Made by a program: the position numbers and the translations under genes
The notes under the pieces: generated by a model
The model's database searches: none
The model's input: only the letters and a program-made list of their open reading frames with translations
Told to the model about the DNA's origin: nothing
Assembly: GCF_031846245.1 (NCBI RefSeq)
Contig: NZ_JAVRIC010000020.1
Span: 1 to 64,000, forward strand
Source: Banduia mediterranea
GTDB lineage: Bacteria; Pseudomonadota; Gammaproteobacteria; Nevskiales; Nevskiaceae
Direction of reading: 5' to 3'
Length of the DNA: 64,000 bases
In this document: one piece after another, positions 47,576 to 56,492 of the stretch
Layout of the letters: each line of letters starts with the position of its first letter
Numbering within the stretch: position 1 is the first letter of the stretch

Positions 47576-47613
47576 ACACCAAAAGCCCCGACTCGTTCGG
47601 GGTTTTTTGGTGT
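47576..47613 (+). terminator. Rho-independent terminator of tRNA-Leu
   Basis: A GCCCCGA/TCGGGG stem with an extended A-T outer stem ends in TTTTTT. It lies 30 nt past the CCA end of tRNA-Leu. The outer bases (ACACC/GGTGT) also pair. Confidence 0.9.
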
Positions 47614-47984
47614 CCCCAAGGTTCTTGATGGCTAGCGCCGACGCAAAGCCGTTGCTCACTCCGGGTAAAACCTCACCGCCCATGCCGGCCTGATGCGCCG
47701 AACGCAGCCAGTCTGGCGCGCGTCGAATGCCAGGCGATCACTTGCCGCACCCGAAGCCGCACATGGGCGCTTCATTGTAACTTACCCGGCGCGGTTTCCC
47801 GCGCCTTGATCGCTTTGACTTGCAAACCTCAGGCGACCTCCAGACCGCTCGGTCTCGCCCCTGAGATCGGGTCATGGCCTTGTGAGGACGCTGGGGAGTC
47901 AACGAGGCCGCAACACCACAGCGAACAAGCCACCGCTATGACCGGCTTGCTGACCGGACGTCGGACGATGCGCGGAGGCGTGTA
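47614..47984. other. Gap between tRNA-Leu and tRNA-Lys without genes
   Basis: This 371-nt stretch has no credible ORF; the 82-residue frame over it is produced partly by reading tRNA-Lys antisense. A 7-bp stem hairpin (GGCGCGG/CCGCGCC, TTTC loop) lies at 47788-47805. No integrase, att-like direct repeat or RNA family is recognised. Confidence 0.6.
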
Positions 47985-48060
47985 TGGTGGGTCGTGTTGG
48001 ATTCGAACCAACGACCTACTGGTTAAAAGCCAGCTGCTCTACCGACTGAGCTAACGACCC
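47985..48060 (-). tRNA. tRNA-Lys(TTT)
   Basis: The 76-nt gene has acceptor stem GGGTCGT/ACGACCC, D-loop GTCGGTAGAGC, anticodon loop CTTTTAA giving TTT (decodes AAA and AAG), T-loop GGTTCGAATCC and encoded CCA (47987-47985). Confidence 0.97.
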
Positions 48061-48101
48061 TGAAAACTGATTGATACGGCCGGACGGCGGCGCGGGGCGG
48101 G

Positions 48102-48107
48102 ATCATA
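48102..48107 (-). promoter_or_regulatory. Candidate -10 box for tRNA-Lys
   Basis: TATGAT (minus strand, 48107-48102) lies 42 nt before the tRNA and is followed by a GC-rich discriminator. No good -35 at 16-18 nt is visible, so it may be weak or read through from queC. Confidence 0.35.
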
Positions 48108-48134
48108 CCCGATGAGTCCCTGCATCGGAACCCG

Positions 48135-48815
48135 TCAAGCCCGAGCGACGTAGCGGGTCGGGTCGGCAATGCCGGCGGCTTCGAACCCCTCGCGTCGCAG
48201 CCGGCAGGAATCGCAGCGTCCACAGGCGGCGCCGCTGCCGTCAGCTTGATAGCAGGAGACCGTCATCGCATAGTCAAGCCCCAGCTGCGTGCCGAGCTTG
48301 ATGATCTCGTCCTTGCCCAGGTCGATCAGGGGTGCGTGGACACGCATCCCCTGCCCTTCGACGCCCGCCTTGGTCGCGACCGTGGCCAGACGCTCGAAGG
48401 CATCGATAAACTCCGGTCGGCAGTCCGGGTAACCGGAATAGTCCACCGCATTGACGCCGACGAATATGTCGTGCGCTTCCAGCACCTCGGCCCAACCCAG
48501 CGCCAGTGACAGAAACAGGGTATTGCGAGCCGGAACGTAGGTCGATGGAATTCCAGTCGACGGTGCCTCCGGAACGACCTGACTCAGATCGGTCAGCGAG
48601 GAACCTCCGATGCCGGCCAGATTCACATCCATCACCCGATGCTGGACAGCACCGAGGGCGGCGGCGACCCGGGCCGCAGCCTCAATCTCTGCGAGGTGCC
48701 GCTGCCCATACGACACCGACAATGCGTGACACTCGAATCCGGCATCGCGCGCCGCCGCCAGAACCGTGGCGGAATCAAGTCCGCCGGACAGCAGAATGAC
48801 CGCAGGCTTCCTCAT
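48135..48815 (-). CDS. queC: 7-cyano-7-deazaguanine synthase QueC
   Basis: The protein is 226 residues from ATG 48815, which shares ATGA with the queE stop; the longer frame is spurious. It has P-loop S-G-G-L-D-S for ATP pyrophosphatase chemistry and a zinc site with C-x..C-G-R-C-D-S-C. It converts carboxydeazaguanine to preQ0 in queuosine synthesis. Confidence 0.96.
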   Translation of the reverse strand: MRKPAVILLSGGLDSATVLAAARDAGFECHALSVSYGQRHLAEIEAAARVAAALGAVQHRVMDVNLAGIGGSSLTDLSQVVPEAPSTGIPSTYVPARNTLFLSLALGWAEVLEAHDIFVGVNAVDYSGYPDCRPEFIDAFERLATVATKAGVEGQGMRVHAPLIDLGKDEIIKLGTQLGLDYAMTVSCYQADGSGAACGRCDSCRLRREGFEAAGIADPTRYVARA

Positions 48816-49501
48816 TTTCCGGCGACGTCTCCCCACAATTGCTTGTGCATTTGTACCTGCATGCGCACCGGCAAGCGGTCCGCAACGATCCAGTCCGCAA
48901 GCTCGCGCGGGCTGACTTGCTGATGACTGGGTGAAAACAGAATTTCGCAGCGCCCGACGAGACCGAGGCTGTCGACGCGGCAGCGCGCCCAATCGTAGTC
49001 ATTACGGCTGCAGATCACGAACTTCACCTGATCGTGTGCCGTGAGGTCTTCGAAGTGATCCCAAAGCATTCGCTGGGACTCGCCGGAATCGGGTGTCTTG
49101 ATGTCGACGATGCGCGCGACGCGGCGGTCGATGCCGGTGACGTCAAGCGCGCCGCTGGTTTCCAGTGAGACCGTCAGGCCGGCGTCGCAAAGCCTTTGCA
49201 GCAGCTCACGGCAATTGCGCTGTGCCAGCGGCTCACCGCCGGTGACGCAGACATGCCGCACACCATAGTCGCGGGTTTGATCGACGATTTCGTCAAGACT
49301 CTTCCAGTGTCCGCCGTGAAACGCGTAGGCGGTGTCGCAATACTGGCAACGTAGAGGGCAACCGGTAAGCCGCACGAAAACGCTTGGCAGACCCACATAG
49401 GTGGATTCACCTTGCAATGAGACGAAAATCTCGGTGATCTTGAGCCGCGCGGCCTGAGCTGCGGGCGCGGCGAGGAGGGTCGCGGTCGATGTTGCCGTCA
49501 C
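48812..49501 (-). CDS. queE: 7-carboxy-7-deazaguanine synthase QueE
   Basis: The 229-residue radical-SAM protein has C-P-L-R-C-Q-Y-C (cluster), then G-G-E-P-L-A. The N-terminal about 20 residues ([12 protein letters not shown]) are an extra low-complexity head. It makes CDG from CPH4. It follows cpoB with a 1-nt gap and is coupled to queC. Confidence 0.95.
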   Translation of the reverse strand: MTATSTATLLAAPAAQAARLKITEIFVSLQGESTYVGLPSVFVRLTGCPLRCQYCDTAYAFHGGHWKSLDEIVDQTRDYGVRHVCVTGGEPLAQRNCRELLQRLCDAGLTVSLETSGALDVTGIDRRVARIVDIKTPDSGESQRMLWDHFEDLTAHDQVKFVICSRNDYDWARCRVDSLGLVGRCEILFSPSHQQVSPRELADWIVADRLPVRMQVQMHKQLWGDVAGK

Positions 49502-49502
49502 T

Positions 49503-50291
49503 TCATCCCTGCTGCAGTCGCTGACGCGCGAGTCCGGCGGCCGTGGAATCGGGATATTCGCGCGTCACGCGTTCGAGCGTCGCTCGACCGGCGGCGGTCT
49601 GCTTCAACTCAAGCTGCGAGAACCCGAGCTTGAGCAAAGCGTCCGGCGCGCGCTCCGAGCGCGGAAAGCGGCTCAGCAAATCCCGGTAGCTGCCAAGTGC
49701 GGCATTGTAGTCGCGCTTGAAATAATTGGCCTCACCCATCCAGTACAGCGCATCGTCTGCCATCGGGCCTTGCGGCCAGTTGGCAAGCTGGTTCTGGAAG
49801 CCGAGCAGAGCGTCATCGAACTTGCCGCCACGCAGCAGTTCGAATGCCTTCAGATAGGCTTGTTGCTCACCCGGTGACGGTGTTCCGCCAGACGCGCCGG
49901 ATGAGGAGGAGGACGCACCCGGCGATCCGCCGGGTGCGAAGCCCCCACCCCCGCTCTCGATTTTTTGCAGACGACCATCGAGATCGGTGTACAGCTTTTG
50001 CTGCTGCTGCTTCATGCGGTCAAGCTGATACTGCAACTGCTCGACCTGGCCGCGCAGATCGCGCAGTTCGTCGGACACGTTGACGCCATTGCCGCTCTGG
50101 GCAAGACGTGTCATTGCATCGACGCGCCGCGAGACGTCGGTGAGCTTGGTCTCGACCGATTGAAGCCGTCGTTCCTCGGGAGACAGATTGTCAGGGCTGC
50201 CGTTTATCGGTCCGCCAAAATCCGCGCAGCCTGCCAGTGACAGCGCGACGACCAGCAGGCTCGGTGTAATAAAGGATCGAATCAGCAGCAT
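49503..50291 (-). CDS. cpoB: Cell-division coordinator CpoB (YbgF) with predicted lipobox
   Basis: The 262-residue protein has a signal peptide ending in L-A-G-C, which fits a lipobox, an N-terminal trimerising coiled coil (about 45-110; V-E-Q-L-Q-Y-Q-L-D-R-M), a Gly/Ser/Pro linker (about 115-140) and a C-terminal TPR domain (Y-L-K-A-F-E-L-L-R-G-G-K-F-D-D-A). CpoB links PBP1b activation to the Tol machine. The E. coli protein is a soluble periplasmic one; here lipid anchoring is predicted. Confidence 0.92.
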   Translation of the reverse strand: MLLIRSFITPSLLVVALSLAGCADFGGPINGSPDNLSPEERRLQSVETKLTDVSRRVDAMTRLAQSGNGVNVSDELRDLRGQVEQLQYQLDRMKQQQQKLYTDLDGRLQKIESGGGGFAPGGSPGASSSSSGASGGTPSPGEQQAYLKAFELLRGGKFDDALLGFQNQLANWPQGPMADDALYWMGEANYFKRDYNAALGSYRDLLSRFPRSERAPDALLKLGFSQLELKQTAAGRATLERVTREYPDSTAAGLARQRLQQG

Positions 50292-50314
50292 ATTAACCTG
50301 TCTCCCTCAGGACG

Positions 50315-50331
50315 GGCGCTTGGAAAGCGCC
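50315..50331 (-). other. Small intercistronic hairpin between pal and cpoB
   Basis: A perfect 7-bp stem with 3-nt loop (GGCGCTT/AAGCGCC) lies between pal and cpoB; no T tract follows. It may tune cpoB expression or mRNA stability. Confidence 0.5.
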
Positions 50332-50339
50332 GGATTGCC

Positions 50340-50367
50340 TTACGGATAAACGATTACGGATAAACGA
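50340..50367 (-). repeat. 14-bp tandem duplication spanning the pal stop codon
   Basis: Two identical adjacent 14-bp copies (TCGTTTATCCGTAA on the minus strand) occupy 50354-50367 and 50340-50353. The first carries the last Pal codons and TAA; the second repeats them just after the stop. Confidence 0.9.
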
Positions 50368-50872
50368 TTTCGACGCGACGGTTCTGAGTCCAGGCGGACT
50401 CGTCATGTCCCAGCGCAACCGGACGCTCCTCACCATAGCTGACGACGCTGATCTGCTGCGGCGACACGCCACGCAGTTCCAGCGCCTGCGCTACGGCAGA
50501 AGAACGACGCTCACCAAGTCCGACATTGTACTCGCGCGTGCCGCGCTCGTCGGTATGCCCTTCAAGCCGGACGCGGGTGTTCGGATTGGCGGTCAGGTAC
50601 TTGGCGTGATTGGCGATGATCGTCTGGGATTCGGCGCCGAGATCAGCACTGTCGAACTCGAAGTAGATGAGGGTCTGGGAGATATCGGGACCGTTCATCG
50701 AGCTGTCGACCGGCCGACCGATCGGGCTGTCATAACCCGAGTTTCCGGAGGTACTCATTCCGGTGTCGGCGGGCGCGGTGGCGTCCGAAGACAGCTTCTT
50801 GCCGGAACTGGCGCAACCGGTGAGCACGGCCCCTGACAGCAGCACGGACACAACCAGCAGTTTCGTATTCAT
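50354..50872 (-). CDS. pal: Peptidoglycan-associated lipoprotein Pal
   Basis: The protein is 172 residues from ATG 50872, with AAGGAG 9 nt upstream; the longer frame is not protein-like. Lipobox L-T-G-C is followed by a Gly/Ser-rich linker and an OmpA domain (L-E-G-H-T-D-E-R-G-T-R-E-Y-N, R-R-V-E-I-V-Y-P). It links outer membrane to peptidoglycan and binds TolB. Confidence 0.97.
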   Translation of the reverse strand: MNTKLLVVSVLLSGAVLTGCASSGKKLSSDATAPADTGMSTSGNSGYDSPIGRPVDSSMNGPDISQTLIYFEFDSADLGAESQTIIANHAKYLTANPNTRVRLEGHTDERGTREYNVGLGERRSSAVAQALELRGVSPQQISVVSYGEERPVALGHDESAWTQNRRVEIVYP

Positions 50873-50915
50873 GGGACACAACTCCTTGCAGGACACAAAA
50901 ACAAAGTGGCGCGTT

Positions 50916-52208
50916 TTATGGTGTGAAGGGAGACCATGCCGGTTCGCGCACATCACCGGCCTGTCTCAAACGCTGTCGGATACGCCCGTCGGCTGAAACT
51001 GTCGCCAGTTCCGCCCCCGAACGTCCCTGTGTTGCATAGATGATGACCTGACCGTTCGGCGCAAAGCTCGGACTCTCGTCCAGCGGCCCATTGCTGAGCA
51101 CGCGCATGTCACGGGTCGCCAGATCCAGCAAGGCGATACGGTAACCACCACTGTTATTGACCAGGGCGAGACTCTTGCCGTCCGGCGAGAATTTCGCGTC
51201 CAGATTCTGCTTGCCTTCGAAGCTCAGGCGCACCGGCGTACCGCCGGTCGCCGGCACCTTGTAGATCTGTGCGGAGCCGCCGCGGTCGGACGTGAACACC
51301 AGGGTGCTGCCGTCCGGCGACCAGTCCGGCTCCGTGTCGATGCCCCAGTGGTCGGTGATCTGGGTCTTCTGCCCGGTCGCGAGATCGACCACGAAAATGT
51401 CGGGATTGCGCTCATACGACAGCGCGACCGCCAGCTTGCGCCCGTCCGGCGACCATGCTGGCGCGCCGTTGATCCCCTTTTCAGACAGCACCTTGCGGGC
51501 CTTGCCGCTCAGACGGTCCTGCACATAGATGCCGGAACGACCGTTTTCGAACGACACGTAGGCGAGTTGCTTCTTGTCCGGCGACCAAGCCGGCGACATG
51601 ATCGTTTCGCGCGAAGTCAGCACCGGCTGCGGGTTGTAGCCGTCGGCATCCGCCACCAGCAGCTGATAGGTGCGGTTCTTGCCCGATCCGGCAGCCGTGA
51701 TGTAGGCCACCTGCGTATTGAAATAGCCGCGAAATCCGGTGAGCTGCTCGTAGATCTTGTCGGCAATCGTATGCGCGGTGTAGCGCAGCGCACGCGGATC
51801 GCGCACCGGCGCCATCTGCTCGTTGAGCGTGGTCTTGGCACCAAACACGTCCAGCAGCGCGAAGCGCGCACCGTAGCCGCCGAGCGCGTTCGTCAGCGTA
51901 CCGACCACGAGTTGCTCGGTGCCCAGGCTGCGCCAGTTGCGGAAATCGACCAGCGCCGGATCATTGGGTCGCTCCAGCATGTCGCGCCGCGCCAATGGCT
52001 CGAACAGGCCGGTGCGCGACAGGTCCGATTCGATGATCTGCGCCACATCCACCGGCACGTCCGGTCCGGACTGGAACGGCACCACGGCAATCGGCGTGGC
52101 GCGGATGTCACCACCGCTGATCGTGAATTCAAGCTGTGCCCCGACCTGCGGAATGAAACTCAGGGCGAGCAGAAGGACGGCGATTCGTTGTGCGTTTCGA
52201 ATTTTCAT
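50916..52208 (-). CDS. tolB: Tol-Pal system periplasmic protein TolB
   Basis: The 430-residue protein has a signal peptide ending G-A-Q, an N-terminal alpha/beta domain (about 23-160) and a six-bladed beta-propeller of WD-like W-S-P-D-G repeats (A-W-S-P-D-K-K, D-W-S-P-D-G-S). It binds Pal and the TolA C domain. Its ATG overlaps the tolA TAA by 1 nt. Confidence 0.97.
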   Translation of the reverse strand: MKIRNAQRIAVLLLALSFIPQVGAQLEFTISGGDIRATPIAVVPFQSGPDVPVDVAQIIESDLSRTGLFEPLARRDMLERPNDPALVDFRNWRSLGTEQLVVGTLTNALGGYGARFALLDVFGAKTTLNEQMAPVRDPRALRYTAHTIADKIYEQLTGFRGYFNTQVAYITAAGSGKNRTYQLLVADADGYNPQPVLTSRETIMSPAWSPDKKQLAYVSFENGRSGIYVQDRLSGKARKVLSEKGINGAPAWSPDGRKLAVALSYERNPDIFVVDLATGQKTQITDHWGIDTEPDWSPDGSTLVFTSDRGGSAQIYKVPATGGTPVRLSFEGKQNLDAKFSPDGKSLALVNNSGGYRIALLDLATRDMRVLSNGPLDESPSFAPNGQVIIYATQGRSGAELATVSADGRIRQRLRQAGDVREPAWSPFTP

Positions 52209-53173
52209 TACGGCTCGAAGGTCGTGATCAACTCTCGTTCAAAGGCGCTGGGCTCACTCGGAAGTGGCAGCGGGCTCGATTTAAGATAGGCGTTTACGAC
52301 CGACTGATCGATCAGGGCACTGCCGCAACTTTCCAGGACTCTCGCGCTGGTGACGGTCCCGTCTGGTAACAGATTGACCTGAACCCTGCATGAGAAATCC
52401 TGCCCGCCGGTGGCGGAGCGCTGCCAGTTGGGCCGCACCTTGGCGATGATTCTTGCGGCCCAGTCTCTCTGCGCGGAGGTGCGTGCACGGTCGGCTTCCT
52501 CGGCCAGCATCTGCTGGCGGAAGCGTTCCTCCTCAGCCTTGCGACGCGCCTCCTCGGCCGCCTTGCGGCGAGCTTCGGCTTCAGCCTTGCGCCTGGCTTC
52601 TGCTTCCGCCTTGCGCTTGGCTTCGGCCTGACGTTTGGCTTCCGCTTCGGCCTCCGCCTTACGCTTGGTCTCTTCTTCCGCCTTGCGCTTGGCCTCTTCC
52701 TCGGCCTTGCGCTGCGCTTCGGCCTCCGCCTGGCGCTTCGCCTCGGCCGCTGCTTCGGCCTTGCGCTGAGCTTCAGCCTCGGCCTTGCGCTGCTGCTCAG
52801 CGCGCCGCTTGGCTTCTTCCTGCGCGCGCGCCTTGTCGCGGGCCTCATCCTGCTTGCGGCGCTCGGCCTCGGCACGTTCGCGAGCTTCGTCGGCGGCCTG
52901 CTGGCGACGTTGCTGTTCGGCAATCGCCTTGCGCGCCTGTTCCGCCTCGGCACGTTTCTGAATCTCAGGATCCGGCTTTTCAGGTTCGGGTTCGACCTCC
53001 GGTTCTTCAAGCTGCGTCGGCTGCGGCGCTCCGGTGCGGTCGTCAATCAGAACGGCCTCGATCACGGGGAGAGCCTCGACCTTCTTCGACATGAACGGCA
53101 GGCCGAAAAACATCAGCAGCAACAGCGCAACATGCAATGCGCCGGCGATCAGCAAGTGTCGCGTGGAGATCAT
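52208..53173 (-). CDS. tolA: TolA cell-envelope protein
   Basis: The protein is 321 residues from ATG 53173. The N-terminal membrane helix (L-L-I-A-G-A-L-H-V-A-L-L-L-L-M-F) contains a conserved His. A Pro/Glu linker and a long Lys/Ala/Glu helix (domain II, about 80-225) follow, then the C-terminal domain III (W-A-A-R-I-I-A-K-V-R-P-N-W) with a Cys pair (F-S-C ... E-S-C). TolQR energise it to pull on Pal. The longer frame to 53287 is rejected. Confidence 0.96.
   Translation of the reverse strand: MISTRHLLIAGALHVALLLLMFFGLPFMSKKVEALPVIEAVLIDDRTGAPQPTQLEEPEVEPEPEKPDPEIQKRAEAEQARKAIAEQQRRQQAADEARERAEAERRKQDEARDKARAQEEAKRRAEQQRKAEAEAQRKAEAAAEAKRQAEAEAQRKAEEEAKRKAEEETKRKAEAEAEAKRQAEAKRKAEAEARRKAEAEARRKAAEEARRKAEEERFRQQMLAEEADRARTSAQRDWAARIIAKVRPNWQRSATGGQDFSCRVQVNLLPDGTVTSARVLESCGSALIDQSVVNAYLKSSPLPLPSEPSAFERELITTFEP
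52490..52960 (-). repeat. Degenerate coding repeat, Lys/Ala/Glu helix of TolA
   Basis: Tandem (A)(E)(A)KRKAE-like units make a long imperfect repeat of about 15-18 bp. It is the tolA domain II coding sequence and could vary in length among relatives by slippage. Confidence 0.85.
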
Positions 53174-53195
53174 GACGAAAGCGTGATTACCGGGC

Positions 53196-53642
53196 TCAGT
53201 TGCGCGGCTTCGGATCAGGCGCGTCGGTGACGAATCCGATTTTTGACGCACCAGCGGCCTGCAGCAGACCCATGCCGCGCGCCACACTCTCGTAGTCCGC
53301 TCGCGCGTCGGCGCGCACCAGAATCATCGTTTCGGGCTTGTTGCGAAGCACCGCGCCTACACGATTCATCACCTCGTCCTCGGCCAGCGCCTGATCCCGG
53401 CCTTCACCGACGTCCAGAAAGAATTCACCCTTGCCATTGACGTACAGACTCACCGGCTCGTCGTTCTGCTGGATCGATTCGGCCGTGACCTTGGGCAGCT
53501 CCACTTCGATCCCCGGCGTGAGCAAGGGCGCGGTGACCATGAAAATGATCAGCAGCACCAGCATGACGTCGATATAGGGGACCACATTGATCTCATGCGA
53601 CAGCTTGCGCTTGCGCAGCAGGCTCGGAACGGCGGCGCTCAT
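53196..53642 (-). CDS. tolR: Tol-Pal proton-channel subunit TolR
   Basis: The 148-residue protein has one helix with the proton-relay Asp (N-V-V-P-Y-I-D-V-M-L-V-L-L-I-I-F-M-V) and a periplasmic domain. ATGA overlap with tolQ; tolA starts 22 nt downstream of its stop. Confidence 0.96.
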   Translation of the reverse strand: MSAAVPSLLRKRKLSHEINVVPYIDVMLVLLIIFMVTAPLLTPGIEVELPKVTAESIQQNDEPVSLYVNGKGEFFLDVGEGRDQALAEDEVMNRVGAVLRNKPETMILVRADARADYESVARGMGLLQAAGASKIGFVTDAPDPKPRN

Positions 53643-54325
53643 TTCGCCGAGCCCCCGCCGCGCAGACCGCGCTCGAGGATACCGGTGAGCTCCTCGGCAA
53701 AAGTGGCGAAGCGCAAGGTGATGCGTTCAACCTGGGTGCTGAAGGCATTGTAGGCGACCACGGCCGGAATCGCCGCGAACAGGCCGGCGGCGGTGGCGAT
53801 CAGCGCTTCGGCAATACCCGGCGCGACCATGGCGATCGAAGCCTGCTTGACGTTACCGATGGCGATGAATGCACTCATGATGCCCCAGACGGTGCCGAAC
53901 AGACCGACGTAGGGGCTGACCGAGCCGATCGTGGCGAGCATTGGCAGACCGGATTCGAGCCGCTCGATTTCGCGGATCTGAGCCACCCGCAGCGAACGCT
54001 CGATCGAACTGACCGCGTCGGACGGGTCCACGCCGGGATTCTGGCGCTGGCGCAGGAATTCCTCGTAGCCCGCCTGAAACACCGCGGACATTCCACTTTC
54101 CGCCTTGTCGCGCCGCACCGCCTCGTGCAGGTCGTTGAGATTGCCGCCGGACCAGAAGCGTTCTTCGAAACGATCGGCGTTCTTGCGCGTGCGGCTCAGC
54201 AGAGCCCGCTTGCCGATGATCATCGCCCACGATAGCACCGATGCGATCAGCAGGACCAGCAACACAAACTTAGCCAGGACCGTGGCCTGCCCAATGAGAT
54301 AGGGAATGGACAGCTGCGCGTTCAA
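53639..54325 (-). CDS. tolQ: Tol-Pal proton-channel subunit TolQ
   Basis: The 228-residue ExbB-like protein has three membrane helices. The last two line the channel (G-T-V-W-G-I-M-S-A-F and A-E-A-L-I-A-T-A-A-G-L-F-A-A-I-P-A-V). It forms the pentameric proton motor with TolR. ATGA overlaps the ybgC stop. Confidence 0.97.
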   Translation of the reverse strand: MNAQLSIPYLIGQATVLAKFVLLVLLIASVLSWAMIIGKRALLSRTRKNADRFEERFWSGGNLNDLHEAVRRDKAESGMSAVFQAGYEEFLRQRQNPGVDPSDAVSSIERSLRVAQIREIERLESGLPMLATIGSVSPYVGLFGTVWGIMSAFIAIGNVKQASIAMVAPGIAEALIATAAGLFAAIPAVVAYNAFSTQVERITLRFATFAEELTGILERGLRGGGSAK

Positions 54326-54732
54326 GACTTCTCTCCTTGTAACAACTCAGGCGGTATCGCCCGTGGCCGGAACGTGTGGGTGTCGACGCACGCGATCTTG
54401 ACGAGCGCGTCGCAGAGAACCTGCTCAGCGCCAGCACGTTGGATTCTCTGGTTGAAGGCAAGCGTCACACGCCCCATTCCGCCGATCTCGGTGTGGATGT
54501 CGAGTTCGTCATCGAGGCGTGCGGGCTTCTGGAAGCGCAACTCCATTCGCGCCACCGTAAAAGCGAAGCCTGCTTTCTCAAGTAGATACTGCTGTGAAAA
54601 GCCGAGCGCGCGCAACCACTCAGTGCGTCCGCGTTCGAACCAGCGCAGATAATTGGCGTGATAGACCACGCCGCTCAGATCGGTGTCTTCGTAGTACACG
54701 CGGACACGCCACGTCGACGGAATCACGTCCAC
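54322..54732 (-). CDS. ybgC: Acyl-CoA thioesterase YbgC (Tol-Pal-associated)
   Basis: The 136-residue hot-dog thioesterase has catalytic Asp in Y-Y-E-D-T-D-L-S-G-V-V-Y-H-A-N-Y-L-R-W. It starts at GTG 54732, or at GTG 54726, which is better spaced from AGGGG. It is the first gene of the tol cluster; a TATACT -10 (54809-54804) lies about 75 nt upstream without a clear -35. Confidence 0.93.
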   Translation of the reverse strand: MDVIPSTWRVRVYYEDTDLSGVVYHANYLRWFERGRTEWLRALGFSQQYLLEKAGFAFTVARMELRFQKPARLDDELDIHTEIGGMGRVTLAFNQRIQRAGAEQVLCDALVKIACVDTHTFRPRAIPPELLQGEKS

Positions 54733-54873
54733 TTCCCCTTTTTCTGATCGCGTGAGCGTGGTGAAGCAAAGGCTGTTCCGTGACGAACCGGCAATGGCGG
54801 CGCAGTATAGATTCGCTCTCTGACTGATGGCTGAATGCCAACGCGAAACTGTCGTGATTTCTGAAACAAGATG

Positions 54874-55908
54874 TCAGACTTCCGGTGGAAACAGTTCCGA
54901 CGGCACCGGAGTCCTCGGCTTGAGCCCGAAATGGGTATAGGCGATGGAGCCGGCAATGCGTCCGCGTGGTGTTCGCATGAGGTAACCCTGCTGGATCAGG
55001 AAGGGTTCGATCACGTCCTCGACCGTGTCCCGCGACTCGCCGATCGCGGCGGCCAATGAATCGACGCCGGCCGGACCGCCCTCGAAGCGCTCGATCAGCG
55101 TCATCAGCAGCTTGCGGTCCATGACGTCGAAGCCGTGGGAATCGACGTCGAGCATGTCCATCGCATCATGCGCCACCGGTGCCGTGATGTCGCCATCCGC
55201 GCGCACCTGCGCGAAATCCCGGACGCGGCGCAGCAGGCGATTGGCGATCCGCGGCGTGCCCCGTGCACGACGCGCGATTTCCAATGCGCCCGCTGCGTCG
55301 ATCGGAACATCCAGGATGCCGCCGGAACGGCGGACGATGGAGGTGAGATCTTCGATCGAATAGAACTGCAGGCGCTGGACGATGCCGAAACGGTCGCGCA
55401 GCGGGCTGGTGAGGCTGCCGGCACGCGTAGTGGCTCCCACCAGCGTGAAGGACGGCAGATCGAGCCGGATCGAACGCGCCGCCGGTCCCTCCCCGATCAT
55501 GATGTCGAGCTGGCAGTCCTCCATCGCCGGATACAGCACTTCCTCGATGACCGGGCTCAATCGGTGGATTTCGTCGACGAACAAGACGTCGCGCGGTTCG
55601 AGATTGGTCAACAGCGCGGCGAGATCACCGGGACGCTCCAGAACCGGGCCGGAGGTCTGGCGCAGATTGACGCCGAGTTCCTCCGCCAGGATGTGTGCGA
55701 GCGTGGTCTTGCCGAGGCCTGGTGGGCCGTAGATCAGCACATGATCCAGCGCCTCGTTACGACGACGCGCAGCCTCCACGAAAATCTGCATCTGTTCGCG
55801 GACCACCGGCTGACCGACATAGTCCGCCAGCCGTTTGGGGCGGATCTGATGCTCGATGCCGGCCTCGTCTCCGGCGGCGTTCGGCGAGATGAAGCGGTCT
55901 TCGCTCAT
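54874..55908 (-). CDS. ruvB: Holliday-junction branch-migration motor RuvB
   Basis: The 344-residue AAA+ protein has Walker [10 protein letters not shown], Walker B F-V-D-E-I-H-R, sensor 1 G-A-T-T-R-A-G and a C-terminal winged helix (R-T-P-R-G-R-I). ATG 55908 overlaps the ruvA stop by 4 nt. Confidence 0.97.
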   Translation of the reverse strand: MSEDRFISPNAAGDEAGIEHQIRPKRLADYVGQPVVREQMQIFVEAARRRNEALDHVLIYGPPGLGKTTLAHILAEELGVNLRQTSGPVLERPGDLAALLTNLEPRDVLFVDEIHRLSPVIEEVLYPAMEDCQLDIMIGEGPAARSIRLDLPSFTLVGATTRAGSLTSPLRDRFGIVQRLQFYSIEDLTSIVRRSGGILDVPIDAAGALEIARRARGTPRIANRLLRRVRDFAQVRADGDITAPVAHDAMDMLDVDSHGFDVMDRKLLMTLIERFEGGPAGVDSLAAAIGESRDTVEDVIEPFLIQQGYLMRTPRGRIAGSIAYTHFGLKPRTPVPSELFPPEV

Positions 55909-56492
55909 CGGACCGCGCGCTTGAGCGCTTCGCGAATGATCTGTTCAGCCGTCATGTCGTCCTTGTACACCGAATCGGTGAGTTTCTGCGCCTCCGGCAC
56001 GCGGTAACCCAAGGCCAACAATGCACCGCGAGCCTCCTGCAGCGGCGAAGCGTAGGAGCCGGCCGCCGCCGAATCCGCGGCGGTGCCGCCCGCCGCGTCG
56101 CGATCACGCATTTCCACCAGCAGACGTTCACCGGTCTTCTTGCCGATACCGGGGACTTTCACGAGCTTGGCGGCATCGCCGGCATGCACACAGTTCCAGA
56201 ATTCGTCGACGCTGATGCCTGACAGAATCGCCAGGCCGATTTTCGGGCCCACGCCCGAAATCCGGATCAACTGCCGAAACAGACTCTTCTCGTTCTCGCT
56301 GCCGAAACCGTAGAGCAGTTGGGCATCCTCGCGCACCACGAAATGCGTGTGCAGGCTGACACGTTCGCCGACCGGCGGCAATTTGAAGAACGTGGACATC
56401 GGCGCTTCCAACTCGTAGCCGATGCCGCCCACATCGATCAGCAATGACGGCGGCTGCTTGGCGGCCAGTACGCCGGTAATTCGCCCGATCAT
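55905..56492 (-). CDS. ruvA: Holliday-junction DNA-binding protein RuvA
   Basis: The protein is 195 residues from ATG 56492 (M-I-G-R-I-T-G-V-L), shorter than the longest frame. The OB fold is followed by helix-hairpin-helix motifs (I-S-G-V-G-P-K-I-G and [11 protein letters not shown]) and a C-terminal RuvB-binding domain. ATGA overlap with the ruvC stop. Confidence 0.97.
   Translation of the reverse strand: MIGRITGVLAAKQPPSLLIDVGGIGYELEAPMSTFFKLPPVGERVSLHTHFVVREDAQLLYGFGSENEKSLFRQLIRISGVGPKIGLAILSGISVDEFWNCVHAGDAAKLVKVPGIGKKTGERLLVEMRDRDAAGGTAADSAAAGSYASPLQEARGALLALGYRVPEAQKLTDSVYKDDMTAEQIIREALKRAVR

Noticed and set aside
47788-47805. GGCGCGG/CCGCGCC hairpin as a tRNA-Lys terminator
   Set aside because: It lacks a T tract on the minus strand and lies about 180 nt from the tRNA end.
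47806-48054. 82-residue plus-strand frame ending C-W-I-R-T-N-D
   Set aside because: The end is tRNA-Lys read antisense, a common false annotation, and the rest has no family or ribosome site.
52490-52960. Regular repeats resembling a CRISPR array
   Set aside because: Units are imperfect, contiguous without spacers and in frame with the Lys/Ala/Glu helix of TolA.
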